From: UKL13-2 sp038321965
GTDB taxonomy: Bacteria > Pseudomonadota > Gammaproteobacteria > Burkholderiales > Usitatibacteraceae
Assembly (NCBI GenBank): GCA_038321965.1
Contig: JBBQFL010000001.1
Coordinates: 310,001 to 374,000, forward strand
Direction: 5' to 3'
Length of the DNA stretch: 64,000 bases
Below are positions 40,354 through 48,357 of this stretch, piece by piece; position 1 is the first letter of the stretch; each line of letters begins with the position of its first letter. Made by a program: the position numbers and the translations under genes. The notes under the pieces were generated by a model. It searched no databases. It was not told where the DNA came from and saw nothing but the letters and a program-made list of their open reading frames with translations.

Positions 40354-41052
40354 TCAGTACTTTCCAGTCAAGCCCATTGGTACAAACAGCGGCTCGCGAC
40401 CGTTCAGTTTCTCCAGCATGATGAGTTCGTCGTCATTATGATTCACGAAACCGGCGTTCTCGACCGTCATGATGCCGCCACGATCATCGAGCCAGACAGG
40501 GCTTTCATGGTGCGTGGTTTTGATCAATTTGGGCTGCGTCACGCCAACGCCAGTTACCGACACCTGCCCGTAGCAAAGGCAAAAATAGGTGCGGCTTTCC
40601 TGCACCTCCAGATAACATCCGGTGCCCCGAATGCCGATGGTCGCGTGCGGTACGCTAATGATCAATTCTTCGTCTATCCGTTGAGCGAATACAGCAAGGA
40701 CCTTGCCGGTAGTCAGTAATATCGTCCCAACGATGCCCGCCTTGGACTTGCTCTCCTGAAACGTTACGTTGGTGTTGTCGCGCAACAAAAATCCGTCCTT
40801 GCCGATCACCACGACGGCGATGCTGTTAGCGCTTGTCGCGACCTTGTCTCCTGCCTTGACCATGGCACCGGGCCTGGCCTGTACCCCGTTCACGGTGACA
40901 TTGCCTGAAAGTGAGTTAATGCCTTTGACCGTCGGCACATCGCCTTTGGCCAGCGCGTCCTGAATTAACCCGGTAATGCCCGCCGGCCCAAGCAGGCCCA
41001 GTGTCGCCAATTGCTTTAGACGTGTGCGGCGGAACGTGTCGGAATCAATCAT
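40354..41052 (-). CDS. Exported FecR-domain protein, orphan
   Basis: A 232-residue protein. The N-terminus FRRTRLKQLATLGLLGPAG resembles a twin-arginine signal, with RR followed by a hydrophobic stretch. The FecR domain covers about residues 40-130 (VQARPGAMVKAGDKVATS, IAVVVIGKDGFLLRDNTNV, HATIGIRGTGCYLEV). FecR proteins usually work with a FecI sigma factor and a receptor; neither is nearby, so this belongs with the orphan secreted FecR proteins of unknown role. The ATG at 41052 has GGAGAGGA 8 bp upstream. It diverges from nothing; trmB is on the same strand upstream. Confidence 0.8.
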   Translation of the reverse strand: MIDSDTFRRTRLKQLATLGLLGPAGITGLIQDALAKGDVPTVKGINSLSGNVTVNGVQARPGAMVKAGDKVATSANSIAVVVIGKDGFLLRDNTNVTFQESKSKAGIVGTILLTTGKVLAVFAQRIDEELIISVPHATIGIRGTGCYLEVQESRTYFCLCYGQVSVTGVGVTQPKLIKTTHHESPVWLDDRGGIMTVENAGFVNHNDDELIMLEKLNGREPLFVPMGLTGKY

Positions 41053-41114
41053 GTGATGTTTCCTCTCCAATTGGCAGGTCAGTCATAGCTTACTCGGGCC
41101 ATGCTATTCCGGAT

Positions 41115-41828
41115 TCACGCCTTGGTAAACACCAGATCCCAAACACCGTGCCCCTTTGCCAGCCCCTTGCGCTCAAAACTGGAGGAACCACGATAATCGG
41201 GGCGAAGCGCATAGCCTTCGCCGCCGGCGGTCGAATTGCGCAGCATGGGTTCATTGCCAAGCACTTCCAGCATTTGCTGCGCGTAGTCGCTCCAATCAGT
41301 CGCCAGATGTATATAACCACCGACAGCCAGTTTTTGCACCAGCAGCTTCACGAACGCTGGCTGGATAAGCCGCCGCTTGTGATGACGCTTCTTGGGCCAT
41401 GGGTCGGGGAAGAAAATATGCAGTCCCGCCAACGAGTCGTCGGCGATCATCTGGGTAAGCACCTCTACCGCATCGTGCTGAACGATTCGCAGGTTGTGGA
41501 TGTCGTTTTCGCCGAGCAGCTTGAGTAGCGCACCCACGCCGGGTGTGTGCACTTCGATGCCGATGAAATTTTTGTCGGCCAACAATTTTGCGATGGCAGC
41601 GGTCGCCTCGCCCATGCCAAAGCCGATCTCCACAATCAATGGTGCAACTCGACCGAAGATCTCTTCCGCAGCCAACGTTGTGCCATCCGAATAGGGCAGC
41701 ACAAATGCGGGGCCAAGCTCGTCCACTGCGCGCGTCTGCGCAGGCGACATGCGGCCCTGGCGCAATACGAAACTACGGATAGGGCGGTGCTCAGTGAGGG
41801 GCGCGGTGTCTGGCGGCTGCGGGTTCAT
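41115..41828 (-). CDS. trmB: tRNA (guanine-N7)-methyltransferase
   Basis: Methylates G46 of tRNAs to m7G. The 237-residue length is standard from MNPQPPDTAPLTEH; the frame is open upstream into the divergent rlmI gene but that extension is not conserved. Signature motifs include VEIGFGMGEATAAIAKL, GIEVHTPGVGALLK and HIFFPDPWPKKRHHKRRL, with TDWSDYAQQM near the end. Its start is 36 bp from the divergent rlmI start, so the two promoters must share or overlap this gap. Confidence 0.95.
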   Translation of the reverse strand: MNPQPPDTAPLTEHRPIRSFVLRQGRMSPAQTRAVDELGPAFVLPYSDGTTLAAEEIFGRVAPLIVEIGFGMGEATAAIAKLLADKNFIGIEVHTPGVGALLKLLGENDIHNLRIVQHDAVEVLTQMIADDSLAGLHIFFPDPWPKKRHHKRRLIQPAFVKLLVQKLAVGGYIHLATDWSDYAQQMLEVLGNEPMLRNSTAGGEGYALRPDYRGSSSFERKGLAKGHGVWDLVFTKA

Positions 41829-41864
41829 GCAGAAATTATACGGCGCGGTCCGTACAATGTAGCC

Positions 41865-43043
41865 ATGAAAAAAATGATTCTGAAAAACGGGCGAGAGAAA
41901 TCTCTGCTGCGCCGTCACCCCTGGATTTTTTCGGGTGCAGTCAAATCCATTGAAGACGGGGCGCAGTCCGGCGACGTACTGACCGTGCGTTCCGAGGACG
42001 GACGTTTCCTTGCTAGTGCCGCATATAGCGAGCAGTCTCAAATCGTCGGTCGCGTACTGTCGTTTGATGAGCGCGACGTCATTGATGAAGCGTTTTATCG
42101 GACGCGCGTGAAGGAAGCGATTGCACGCCGCGCGCATCTGCTGAGCCAAACTGATGCCGTGCGCCTGGTTCATGCCGAGTCCGACGGGCTGCCGGGATTA
42201 ATTGCCGACCGCTACGGCGACGTGATCGTCGTGCAGTTACTCACTGCGGGCATTGATCCGCAAAGAACGCTGATAGCCAGATTGTTGATGGAGGAAGCGA
42301 GTGCCAGCTCGATCTACGAGCGCTCGGATGCCGATATACGTGAGCTGGAGGGCTTGCCCGTACGAAGCGGACTCATCGTAGGCGACGACTTGCCCGCTGA
42401 AATTGTGATGCATGAAAACGACTTGAAGTTTGCCGTCGATGTCGCCAAAGGACATAAAACCGGCTTCTATCTTGACCAACGTGACAATCGGGCGCTCACC
42501 AAATTGCTGTCGCGCGAAGCCGATGTGCTCAACTGCTTTTGCTATACCGGTACCATGAGTGTAGCGGCCCTGGCCTGCGGTGCTGCGTCTGTGCTGTCCA
42601 TTGACAGCTCCAGCCCGTCACTGCAGACTGCCCGGCGCAACCTTGAACTCAATGGCTTGGATTCCTCGCGCTCTGAATGGCTGGAGGCGGATGTATTTCA
42701 GGCGTTGCGCAAGTTGCGTGATCAAGCGAAGACCTTCGATCTCATCATTCTCGATCCGCCCAAATTCGCGCCGACTGCACATCACGCCGAGAAAGCCGCC
42801 CGGGCTTACAAGGACATCAATTTACTGGGCCTGAAGCTGCTGCGGCCTGGTGGCCACCTGATGACGTTTTCGTGTTCTGGCGGCATCAGCGCTGATCTCT
42901 TTCAAAAGATCGTCGCGGGTGCTGCACTGGACGCGGGGCTTGATGCACAAATCGTTCAGCGGCTCGGTCCCGGTGGCGATCATCCCGTATCCCTGCATTT
43001 TCCTGAAGGTGACTATCTCAAGGGACTGTTGTTGCGGCGATGA
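41865..43043 (+). CDS. rlmI: 23S rRNA (cytosine-C5)-methyltransferase, RlmI type
   Basis: A 392-residue methyltransferase: an N-terminal PUA domain (about residues 1-75), a central EEHEA-like part, and a C-terminal SAM domain with LNCFCYTGTMSVAALACGA and the catalytic-region motif ILDPPKFAPTAHHAEKA. The RlmI (YccW) assignment is by overall architecture. A second in-frame ATG three codons on could also be the start. It diverges from trmB with a 36-bp gap. Confidence 0.88.
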   Translation: MKKMILKNGREKSLLRRHPWIFSGAVKSIEDGAQSGDVLTVRSEDGRFLASAAYSEQSQIVGRVLSFDERDVIDEAFYRTRVKEAIARRAHLLSQTDAVRLVHAESDGLPGLIADRYGDVIVVQLLTAGIDPQRTLIARLLMEEASASSIYERSDADIRELEGLPVRSGLIVGDDLPAEIVMHENDLKFAVDVAKGHKTGFYLDQRDNRALTKLLSREADVLNCFCYTGTMSVAALACGAASVLSIDSSSPSLQTARRNLELNGLDSSRSEWLEADVFQALRKLRDQAKTFDLIILDPPKFAPTAHHAEKAARAYKDINLLGLKLLRPGGHLMTFSCSGGISADLFQKIVAGAALDAGLDAQIVQRLGPGGDHPVSLHFPEGDYLKGLLLRR

Positions 43044-43117
43044 CTCTTGCAACGCGTTTCGCAAAGAAGCGCTCGCGTTTGACTTCAGGGCGTGGCAGCA
43101 TTATCTTGTACCTTACG

Positions 43118-43142
43118 GGAACCTTTTAACGAATTGTCGGTA
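43118..43142 (+). promoter_or_regulatory. Candidate ECF-sigma-type promoter
   Basis: GGGAACC at 43117-43123 resembles the -35 of many ECF sigma promoters and GTCGGTA at 43136-43142 could be the -10, with a spacer slightly shorter than usual. It lies 30 bp before the outer-membrane barrel gene, at a suitable distance. The call is weak. Confidence 0.25.
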
Positions 43143-43171
43143 AAACGATAGGTGCGAAAAAGGAAGAAACC

Positions 43172-43810
43172 ATGCGAACAATAACAATCATTGCCGTTAC
43201 CGCCTTCGGGTTCACCATGAGTGTGCCGACCCACGCTCAGTATTTCGGCGGGTTGCCCCTCAATTCTGTGCGCGGCACATTGCCATCCGACGCCGGAAAT
43301 CTGCTGTTTGGGTCACGTTTTTTCAGTGGCGCGGAGTCGCTCGATAATGGCGGCACGGACCTGAAGTTTGGCTATCGATTTTCCGCGAATCTGTTACCGC
43401 ATATTGCGCAAATCGCACTTGTTGGGCAATACGCTGATACCAATCGCTGGGGTGACAAACGCGTTTCGTTCGATGGCCCAACGGCGGTTCGCAAAACCAG
43501 CTCATACGGACTCGATCTGGTGAGCACGATGCCACTCTCTGATCGATTGTCTCTAACGGGCAATGCCGGGATCGCGCGAGTGCGTGCCGACACCGTATTT
43601 GGCGGGGCACCGCCAATTGGATTGCTCGGCAGCAGCGATGGCCGCTATACGTCTGCGAGCCGTATGGGGCTTGGCGTGAAATATGATATCAATCGTAGTC
43701 TGGGCTTGAACTTTGGGGTAGAACGTTACCGCAATCTCAATGGCAGCAACTACGGCGGCGCCAACCTCGATGCCGACACCTTCACGTTCGGATTGCGGAT
43801 TCGCTTCTAA
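43172..43810 (+). CDS. Small outer-membrane beta-barrel protein
   Basis: A 212-residue exported protein. The signal peptide ends at THAQ (about residue 22). The rest is alternating beta-strand pattern with aromatic girdle residues and ends in TFGLRIRF, a C-terminal Phe as in OmpA/OmpX-type barrels that use the BAM signal. It has the general look of the OmpA-like transmembrane-domain family (opacity-type), but I cannot name a close homologue. AAGGAAG lies 6 bp upstream of the ATG. It is a single gene with its own terminator. Confidence 0.78.
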   Translation: MRTITIIAVTAFGFTMSVPTHAQYFGGLPLNSVRGTLPSDAGNLLFGSRFFSGAESLDNGGTDLKFGYRFSANLLPHIAQIALVGQYADTNRWGDKRVSFDGPTAVRKTSSYGLDLVSTMPLSDRLSLTGNAGIARVRADTVFGGAPPIGLLGSSDGRYTSASRMGLGVKYDINRSLGLNFGVERYRNLNGSNYGGANLDADTFTFGLRIRF

Positions 43811-43841
43811 TGCGAGCTTCAGACCGCAAGCCATTTACATC

Positions 43842-43873
43842 AAGCGCCGCCTAATCTGCGGCGCTTAGTTTTT
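43842..43873 (+). terminator. Rho-independent terminator of the barrel gene, overlapping the thiG stop
   Basis: AAGCGCCGC and GCGGCGCTT form a perfect 9-bp stem with a 7-nt loop followed by AGTTTTT. It lies 31 bp after the barrel stop codon. The second arm and T-run cover the last codons and stop of thiG on the other strand, so the same DNA serves both. Confidence 0.85.
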
Positions 43874-44671
43874 GCCGATCAATCCACCTGTGGGGGAGCT
43901 CGGCGAGGCTTGATAAATCTTCTTCGGCATACGCCCGGCGAGAAATGCCTCGCGCCCGGCCTCGACGGCTTTGCGCATCGCGCTGGCCATGAGCACAGGA
44001 TTGCTTGCTTTCGCGATCGCGGTGTTCATCAGCACGCCGTCACAGCCAAGCTCCATCGCCACTGCGGCGTCTGAGGCGGTACCAATTCCTGCATCGACCA
44101 GCACCGGCACCCTGGCGCGGTCGATGATGATCTGCAAATTCCATGGATTGAGAATCCCCATGCCTGACCCAATAAGCGACGCCAGCGGCATGACTGCGAC
44201 GCAGCCGATCTCCTCCAGCATCTTTGCCTGTATCGGATCGTCGGAGCAGTAAACCATGACCTGAAAGCCATCGGCGACGAGTTCTTTAGCAGCAATGAGC
44301 GTCTCGGGCATATTGGGAAACAGCGTTGCGTCATCGCTCAACACTTCAAGCTTCACCAACGCGTGGCCATCCAGCAGCTCTCGTGCAAGCCGAAGCGTGC
44401 GTACTGCTTCCTTGGCGTTGTAGCAGCCAGCGGTATTGGGGAGGATCGTAAACCTTGTCGTCGGCAACACCTCCAGAAGATTCGGCTCATCGGGATTCTG
44501 GCCGATGTTTACGCGTCGAATGGCGACCGTAACGATTTCGGCATTTGAGGCCTCAATGGCAGCTTGTGTCTCGGCAAAATCACGGTACTTGCCGGTGCCG
44601 ACCAGCAATCGAGAACGATACGTATGGCCGGCGATCACAAATGCATCGGCATTCTGCACTGGCGCATTCAT
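43865..44671 (-). CDS. thiG: Thiazole synthase
   Basis: Forms the thiazole ring of thiamine from deoxyxylulose 5-phosphate, dehydroglycine and the sulfur on ThiS. The 268 residues from MNAPVQNADAFVIAGH match the family. Recognisable are the RLLVGTGKY start, the PNTAGCYNAKEAVRTLRLARE block, the Schiff-base lysine in LVKLEVLSDD, and VDAGIGTASDAAVAMELGCDGVL. Its ATG overlaps the thiS stop (TGATG), so the pair is translationally coupled. No thiF, thiO or thiC is in the window, and I found no TPP riboswitch upstream. Confidence 0.95.
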   Translation of the reverse strand: MNAPVQNADAFVIAGHTYRSRLLVGTGKYRDFAETQAAIEASNAEIVTVAIRRVNIGQNPDEPNLLEVLPTTRFTILPNTAGCYNAKEAVRTLRLARELLDGHALVKLEVLSDDATLFPNMPETLIAAKELVADGFQVMVYCSDDPIQAKMLEEIGCVAVMPLASLIGSGMGILNPWNLQIIIDRARVPVLVDAGIGTASDAAVAMELGCDGVLMNTAIAKASNPVLMASAMRKAVEAGREAFLAGRMPKKIYQASPSSPTGGLIGKN

Positions 44672-44874
44672 CAGCCGCCGCCAACGGCGACAACGACTTC
44701 GAGACGGTCGCCCTGGCACAGTTTGGTGCTGGGGTGCTGGCTTCTGGGCACAATCTCGCCGTTAAGTTCGATGGCGAATCGTTTGCCGGTTAGTGGAAGT
44801 GCCGCGACCAAACCCGCCACATCCGTACCGGCTGGAAATTGTTGCGTTTCACCGTTGATTTGTAGCGTTAACAT
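44671..44874 (-). CDS. thiS: Sulfur-carrier protein for thiazole synthesis
   Basis: A 67-residue ubiquitin-fold protein ending in VAVGGG; the C-terminal glycine is adenylated and thiocarboxylated before delivering sulfur to ThiG. The N-terminal MLTLQINGETQQFPAGTDV and the RFAIELNGEIVPRSQH segment are typical. It ends within the start of thiG. The 109-bp gap before it has no recognisable riboswitch. Confidence 0.93.
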   Translation of the reverse strand: MLTLQINGETQQFPAGTDVAGLVAALPLTGKRFAIELNGEIVPRSQHPSTKLCQGDRLEVVVAVGGG

Positions 44875-44983
44875 GGATACTCAATGAATGTTGAATTTCA
44901 ACTATGGAAAAGTGTATCACGCACCTCACGCAGGACGATTGACCCAACCCTACACAAATGGCCATTAACACTAACAGAGCGGA

Positions 44984-45748
44984 CTACATCTGCTTGAACA
45001 AATGCGCGTAGGCGCGGCTGACCTGCAGTTCCGTTTTGATGTCCTTGAGCATCACCATCGTCTTGCCCATGACATCTCGCGTCGTCGCCGAAATTCGCTT
45101 CACGTTGACGATGGTGGAGCGATGGATCTGCCAGAACTCATCCGGGTCAAGCTGCGCCTGCAATTCAGACAAAGGCGTGCGAATCAGCAATTCACTCTCC
45201 CGGGTATAGACACTGACGTATTTATCCTGCGCCTGAAAATACAGTACTTCGTCGACCGGGATTTGTCGAACGGTCTCGCCTAGCGATGCACGTATCCAGC
45301 GTAAGTGAGCGCTCTTGGCGGGGAGCAAACCCGTTGCCAGTTGTTTGAGGATTTCGGCCACGCCAACGGGTAGCTCTGCTTGTGCGAGCTTGGCCTTCAG
45401 GCGCGCGATGGTACGTATCAGCCGATCATCGCTGACCGGTTTTAACAAATAGTCCGCCGCTTGCCGGTCGAATGCGTCAACCGCGTATTGGTCATAGGCG
45501 GTGACAAAGACGACGTGGGTCTTGGTGTCCAGGCGTGACGCGACCTCTAGTCCGGTCAGGCCCGGCATGCGTATGTCGAGAAAAACAATTGCCGGACTTT
45601 CATCATCGACTAACCGTATCGCCTCAAGCCCGTTCTTGGCAATTCCAACGATATTGAGTTCGGGCCAAAGTGCGTTGAGGCGGTCATTCAGATAGTTGGC
45701 GAGATGCTGCTCGTCATCGGCGATGATCGCGGTCAGGTTGGTGGTCAT
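44984..45748 (-). CDS. LytTR-family response regulator
   Basis: A 254-residue regulator. The receiver domain has the acidic pair Asp11/Asp12, the phospho-acceptor Asp58 in IVFLDIRMPGL, VTAYDQYAVDAF and the conserved LLKPV lysine. The C-terminal LytTR DNA-binding domain covers about residues 150-254 (VDEVLYFQAQDKYVSVYT, QIHRSTIVNVKRI). It is the partner of the upstream LytS/AlgZ-type kinase, from which it is separated by 224 bp containing two hairpins and a 40-bp copy of its own start region. LytTR proteins bind direct repeats; the target genes are unknown. Confidence 0.92.
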   Translation of the reverse strand: MTTNLTAIIADDEQHLANYLNDRLNALWPELNIVGIAKNGLEAIRLVDDESPAIVFLDIRMPGLTGLEVASRLDTKTHVVFVTAYDQYAVDAFDRQAADYLLKPVSDDRLIRTIARLKAKLAQAELPVGVAEILKQLATGLLPAKSAHLRWIRASLGETVRQIPVDEVLYFQAQDKYVSVYTRESELLIRTPLSELQAQLDPDEFWQIHRSTIVNVKRISATTRDVMGKTMVMLKDIKTELQVSRAYAHLFKQM

Positions 45749-45783
45749 GCGGTCTCACATTGGTGGTTTTGATTGAGACTCCC

Positions 45784-45834
45784 GCGCCCAGTGCATTGGG
45801 CTTGGGCGCTCACAGGCGCACCCCATGGGGTGCG
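45784..45834. repeat. Two adjacent hairpin-forming palindromes between kinase and regulator genes
   Basis: The first, GCGCCCA/TGGGCGC at 45784-45809, has a 12-nt loop that can also pair differently. The second, CGCACCCCATGGGGTGCG at 45817-45834, is a perfect 18-bp palindrome. They lie between the kinase stop and the regulator start and resemble a REP-type unit. No other copy was noticed in the window. Confidence 0.6.
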
Positions 45835-45844
45835 AATTCCCTGT

Positions 45845-45886
45845 TCACGTGTCATCGGCGATGATCGCGGTCAGGTTAGTGGTCAT
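45845..45886 (-). pseudogene. Duplicated 5' fragment of the response regulator gene
   Basis: The minus strand encodes MTTNLTAIIADDT then a stop. The first 12 residues equal the regulator's N-terminus. The 40 bp at 45851-45890 match 45713-45752 (the true start region) with one mismatch. It lies 98 bp upstream of the real gene, with the palindromes in between. It could still be translated as a 13-residue leader, but no ribosome site is visible. Confidence 0.7.
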
Positions 45887-45972
45887 GCGGGTGCGTAGTT
45901 AAACATTAAAACTCCAGTATTGACACCGGTTCTAAGCCAGTTCGGCCTGTAACCCGCGCTAGTGCTTGTCTT

Positions 45973-47223
45973 TCATAAATTTGTCGCTAGCGGAATATTG
46001 AGGATTACCCGCGTGCCGCTGGGTTGATTCTCTTCAACGGAAATGCTGCCGTCGTTGCCATAGAGCTTCTCGAGTCGTTCGCGGACGTTCTTTAGCCCGA
46101 TTCCGTCTGAAGGCGCGCCGCCAAATCCAAGGCCGGTATCGATCACCGAAATGCGCAGTTGTGCGCCGTTGCGCTCGGCTTTCAAATTGACACTGCCGCC
46201 CTCAATCTTTGGCTCCAAACCGTGCTTGATGGCGTTCTCAATTAATGGTTGCAACAGCATCGGCGGTATCGATTCGTGATGCAGCTCGGTCGGCAGATCA
46301 ATTGCGACCTGCAGGCGATCACCCATGCGAATTTGCAGGATGGACAAGAAATTTTTCATCATTTCAAATTCACTCGCGAGCGTGGTGCGCCCTTCCCGGG
46401 TAGAGGCAAGTGTGGCGCGAAGGTAGGCAATGAACTCCTCAAGCATGCGCTTTGCGTCATTCGGCTGGGTATGAATCAGGCTGGTTACGTTTGCCAACGT
46501 ATTAAACAGAAAATGTGGTTCGATCTGCGCCTGAAGCGCGCGCAGGTTAGCTTCAGCGGCGCGGCGCTCGGCAGTCTCCACACGTTCACGTTCTTCGGCG
46601 AGTGCGATTTGCGCTGTCAATTCCTCGGTGCGGCGCTTCCACGTGATCGACAAAAACAACGAGATGACGAGCGAAATCACAAAACTCGTGACGAACTGTT
46701 CGCGCGAGCCAATCCAGCTCAGCATGTCGCGCTGGCCGGAGACGTAGGCGTAGCCCCACATTGAGCCGGTCACAATTCCAGTGCCGAGAGTGGCGTAGAA
46801 AAGGGTGATAAACCAGAATGATCGTTCATTCACCAGTCGCATCAGCGGCCCCAATGCCGAGATCACGATCCAGAACGCAAAGCCGATCACATTTGAAATC
46901 ACCAGGTTGTTGCCAAAGATCGGCAAGAAATCTGCGGGACCGATTTTCTTGACGAACACGTACGCCAGCAGCGTAAAGGCCAGCGCAAACATTAGATTCA
47001 AAATGACGGTGTAAAGCAGATTACGCAAAAAGCTGGGCGGCCAGCGGCGAAAGAACTGCATTCCCTCAAGCGGATGAAAATGCTCAGACGCGGTGTGGCA
47101 TCTGAGTTGTTCCTCGGCTTTGTGTCGCGCAGTTTGCGGCATCGCGGTAGTGGTGCTCATGGACGGGGACGGTGGTTCCAATATAGGGTAAACCGGCCGC
47201 TGCGGCGAATCAGGCGGTAGCAT
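45973..47223 (-). CDS. LytS/AlgZ-type sensor histidine kinase
   Basis: A 416-residue membrane kinase of the His_kinase (PF06580-type) family. After a soluble N-terminus of about 65 residues come several membrane helices (about residues 70-205), a short coiled-coil linker (EERERVETAERRAAEANLRALQ), the phospho-acceptor motif QIEPHFLFNTLANV, the N box LLQPLIENAIKHGLEP and the G box DTGLGFGGAPSDGIGLKN. No large periplasmic sensor domain is present, so the signal is probably sensed in the membrane. The start at 47223 overlaps the preceding gene by 14 bp; an internal ATG at 47160 is an alternative. It pairs with the LytTR regulator. Confidence 0.88.
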   Translation of the reverse strand: MLPPDSPQRPVYPILEPPSPSMSTTTAMPQTARHKAEEQLRCHTASEHFHPLEGMQFFRRWPPSFLRNLLYTVILNLMFALAFTLLAYVFVKKIGPADFLPIFGNNLVISNVIGFAFWIVISALGPLMRLVNERSFWFITLFYATLGTGIVTGSMWGYAYVSGQRDMLSWIGSREQFVTSFVISLVISLFLSITWKRRTEELTAQIALAEERERVETAERRAAEANLRALQAQIEPHFLFNTLANVTSLIHTQPNDAKRMLEEFIAYLRATLASTREGRTTLASEFEMMKNFLSILQIRMGDRLQVAIDLPTELHHESIPPMLLQPLIENAIKHGLEPKIEGGSVNLKAERNGAQLRISVIDTGLGFGGAPSDGIGLKNVRERLEKLYGNDGSISVEENQPSGTRVILNIPLATNL

Positions 47224-47539
47224 TGTTCATGAGCGGTTTGGCCTCATCGAGTGCGCGCCTGGCCGCATCGGGCTGATCGCGATTCTTCCACCAGCGATAG
47301 ATGAAAAAGCCTATCGCTGCGACGCCAATTGCCGCAATGATAGTCTTGAGCGCACGAAACCAAACGGCGATCAATCCGATGCCCATGCCGAACACGACCC
47401 ACTGCACCCACCATACGCCAGGCGACGTCATGACATTCACGAAGGTGCAAATGGTGACGACATACAGCATCTTCAGCGGGTAGGTAAATGCTTTGGTAAT
47501 GTCGGTAAGCGGTGTGGCGATGAAAGGAAACGGATTCAT
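47210..47539 (-). CDS. Small membrane protein upstream of the kinase, unknown function
   Basis: A 109-residue protein with two likely membrane helices (about residues 25-60 and 63-83) and a charged cytoplasmic tail (WWKNRDQPDAARRALDEAK). AAGGAG lies 6 bp before the ATG. The stop codon overlaps the kinase start region, so the two are co-transcribed and it may belong to the same signalling system. I do not recognise a family. Confidence 0.65.
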   Translation of the reverse strand: MNPFPFIATPLTDITKAFTYPLKMLYVVTICTFVNVMTSPGVWWVQWVVFGMGIGLIAVWFRALKTIIAAIGVAAIGFFIYRWWKNRDQPDAARRALDEAKPLMNNATA

Positions 47540-47608
47540 GGTTTTCTCCTTTTAAGGATAGGGTGTCGGACTGCTTGAAGAACGACGCCAGTTTAGGAGA
47601 CGACCGCG

Positions 47609-47725
47609 ATGACGAAACTGATTTGCGACGTGCCGCAATTCCCGCAGTGCCAGTTGCAGCTGGGCGGTGTGGATGGGTGTCACATCGACGGTGAACGGCA
47701 GGCAATGGCCATTTTCCAAAGTTAG
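47609..47725 (+). CDS. Possible 38-residue ORF
   Basis: A short plus-strand frame starting with an ATG that has AGGAG about 9 bp upstream. The product would contain three Cys and one His and no membrane segment. It lies in the 336-bp gap between two minus-strand genes and has no other support; the same DNA also has an open minus-strand frame without a start. It may be spurious. Confidence 0.15.
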   Translation: MTKLICDVPQFPQCQLQLGGVDGCHIDGERQAMAIFQS

Positions 47726-47788
47726 CTATGGCCGCGCCTCGCAGGGCATAAGTGCCAGAAGAGCCGCGCCAATGCTTACTGTGGACAC

Positions 47789-47830
47789 TAAAATGCAAAC
47801 AGCCCGTCCGACTTGCATCGGGCGGGCTGT
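47789..47830 (-). terminator. Rho-independent terminator of barrel/haemoglobin cassette 1
   Basis: On the minus strand, ACAGCCCGCCCGA and TCGGACGGGCTGT form a long stem with a single mismatch and a 7-nt loop, followed by TTGCATTTT. It lies about 45 bp after the haemoglobin stop codon. Confidence 0.8.
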
Positions 47831-47875
47831 GGCGGGTGCGCGGTCGCAAACCTGCGCTAAACGCGCATCAGCGTA

Positions 47876-48337
47876 TTACTGGGTAATGATGTCCCGATGC
47901 ATTGGAGCCAGCACGGCCAACAACTTGTTCTGCGCGCGAAAGGGTACGTTGTTCTTGTCCATCGCAAATTGCAACTGCTCAACCAGCGCGTTGAAACTTT
48001 CGCGGTTGACACCGACATTGGCGTGAATCGGTTTCATCTTCGCACCTTTGTACTCACAGGGTCCGTTGAGGATGTAGCAAAACTGGTCGACCAGTTGCTC
48101 TTTGATATGTTTCTGGTCGGCCTTTTCGAAGGACGATCTGGTGCGCGGATCTTTGATCAAGTTGACCATGAAGTCGTCCATGATGATGACCAGTCCAGCC
48201 TTTTCACCAAATTCCTTGTAGATGCCCGTATCGTCGCTGAGCCTTACGCCCTCTTGTGCGTGCACGTTCGCGGTCAATGTGGCGCCAGCCAGCACGATGC
48301 CAACAGCAGTAATGATAATTTTCAGTTTTTGCTGCAT
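47876..48337 (-). CDS. Exported group 1 truncated haemoglobin (cassette 1)
   Basis: A 153-residue protein with a signal peptide ending near NVHA (residue 27), so the globin acts in the periplasm. Group 1 features are YKEFG at the start of the fold, the proximal His105 in KPIHANVG, and the terminal NKLLAVLAPMHRDI helix. Cys87 and Cys94 (FCYILNGPCEYKG) are conserved in the related copy and could form a disulfide. Truncated haemoglobins bind O2, NO or other ligands; the ligand here is unknown. It follows the DUF3034 barrel gene by 20 bp, an arrangement repeated in cassette 2. Confidence 0.88.
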   Translation of the reverse strand: MQQKLKIIITAVGIVLAGATLTANVHAQEGVRLSDDTGIYKEFGEKAGLVIIMDDFMVNLIKDPRTRSSFEKADQKHIKEQLVDQFCYILNGPCEYKGAKMKPIHANVGVNRESFNALVEQLQFAMDKNNVPFRAQNKLLAVLAPMHRDIITQ

Positions 48338-48357
48338 TGTGTTCTCCGTGGAGTAAA

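Noticed and set aside
44875..44983. TPP riboswitch before thiS
   Set aside because: The CTGAGA and ACC-rich core elements of the thi-box are not present in this short gap.
47244..47849. 201-codon minus-strand frame between the haemoglobin gene and the small membrane protein
   Set aside because: It overlaps the membrane protein in another frame, crosses the terminator hairpin, and lacks a ribosome site.
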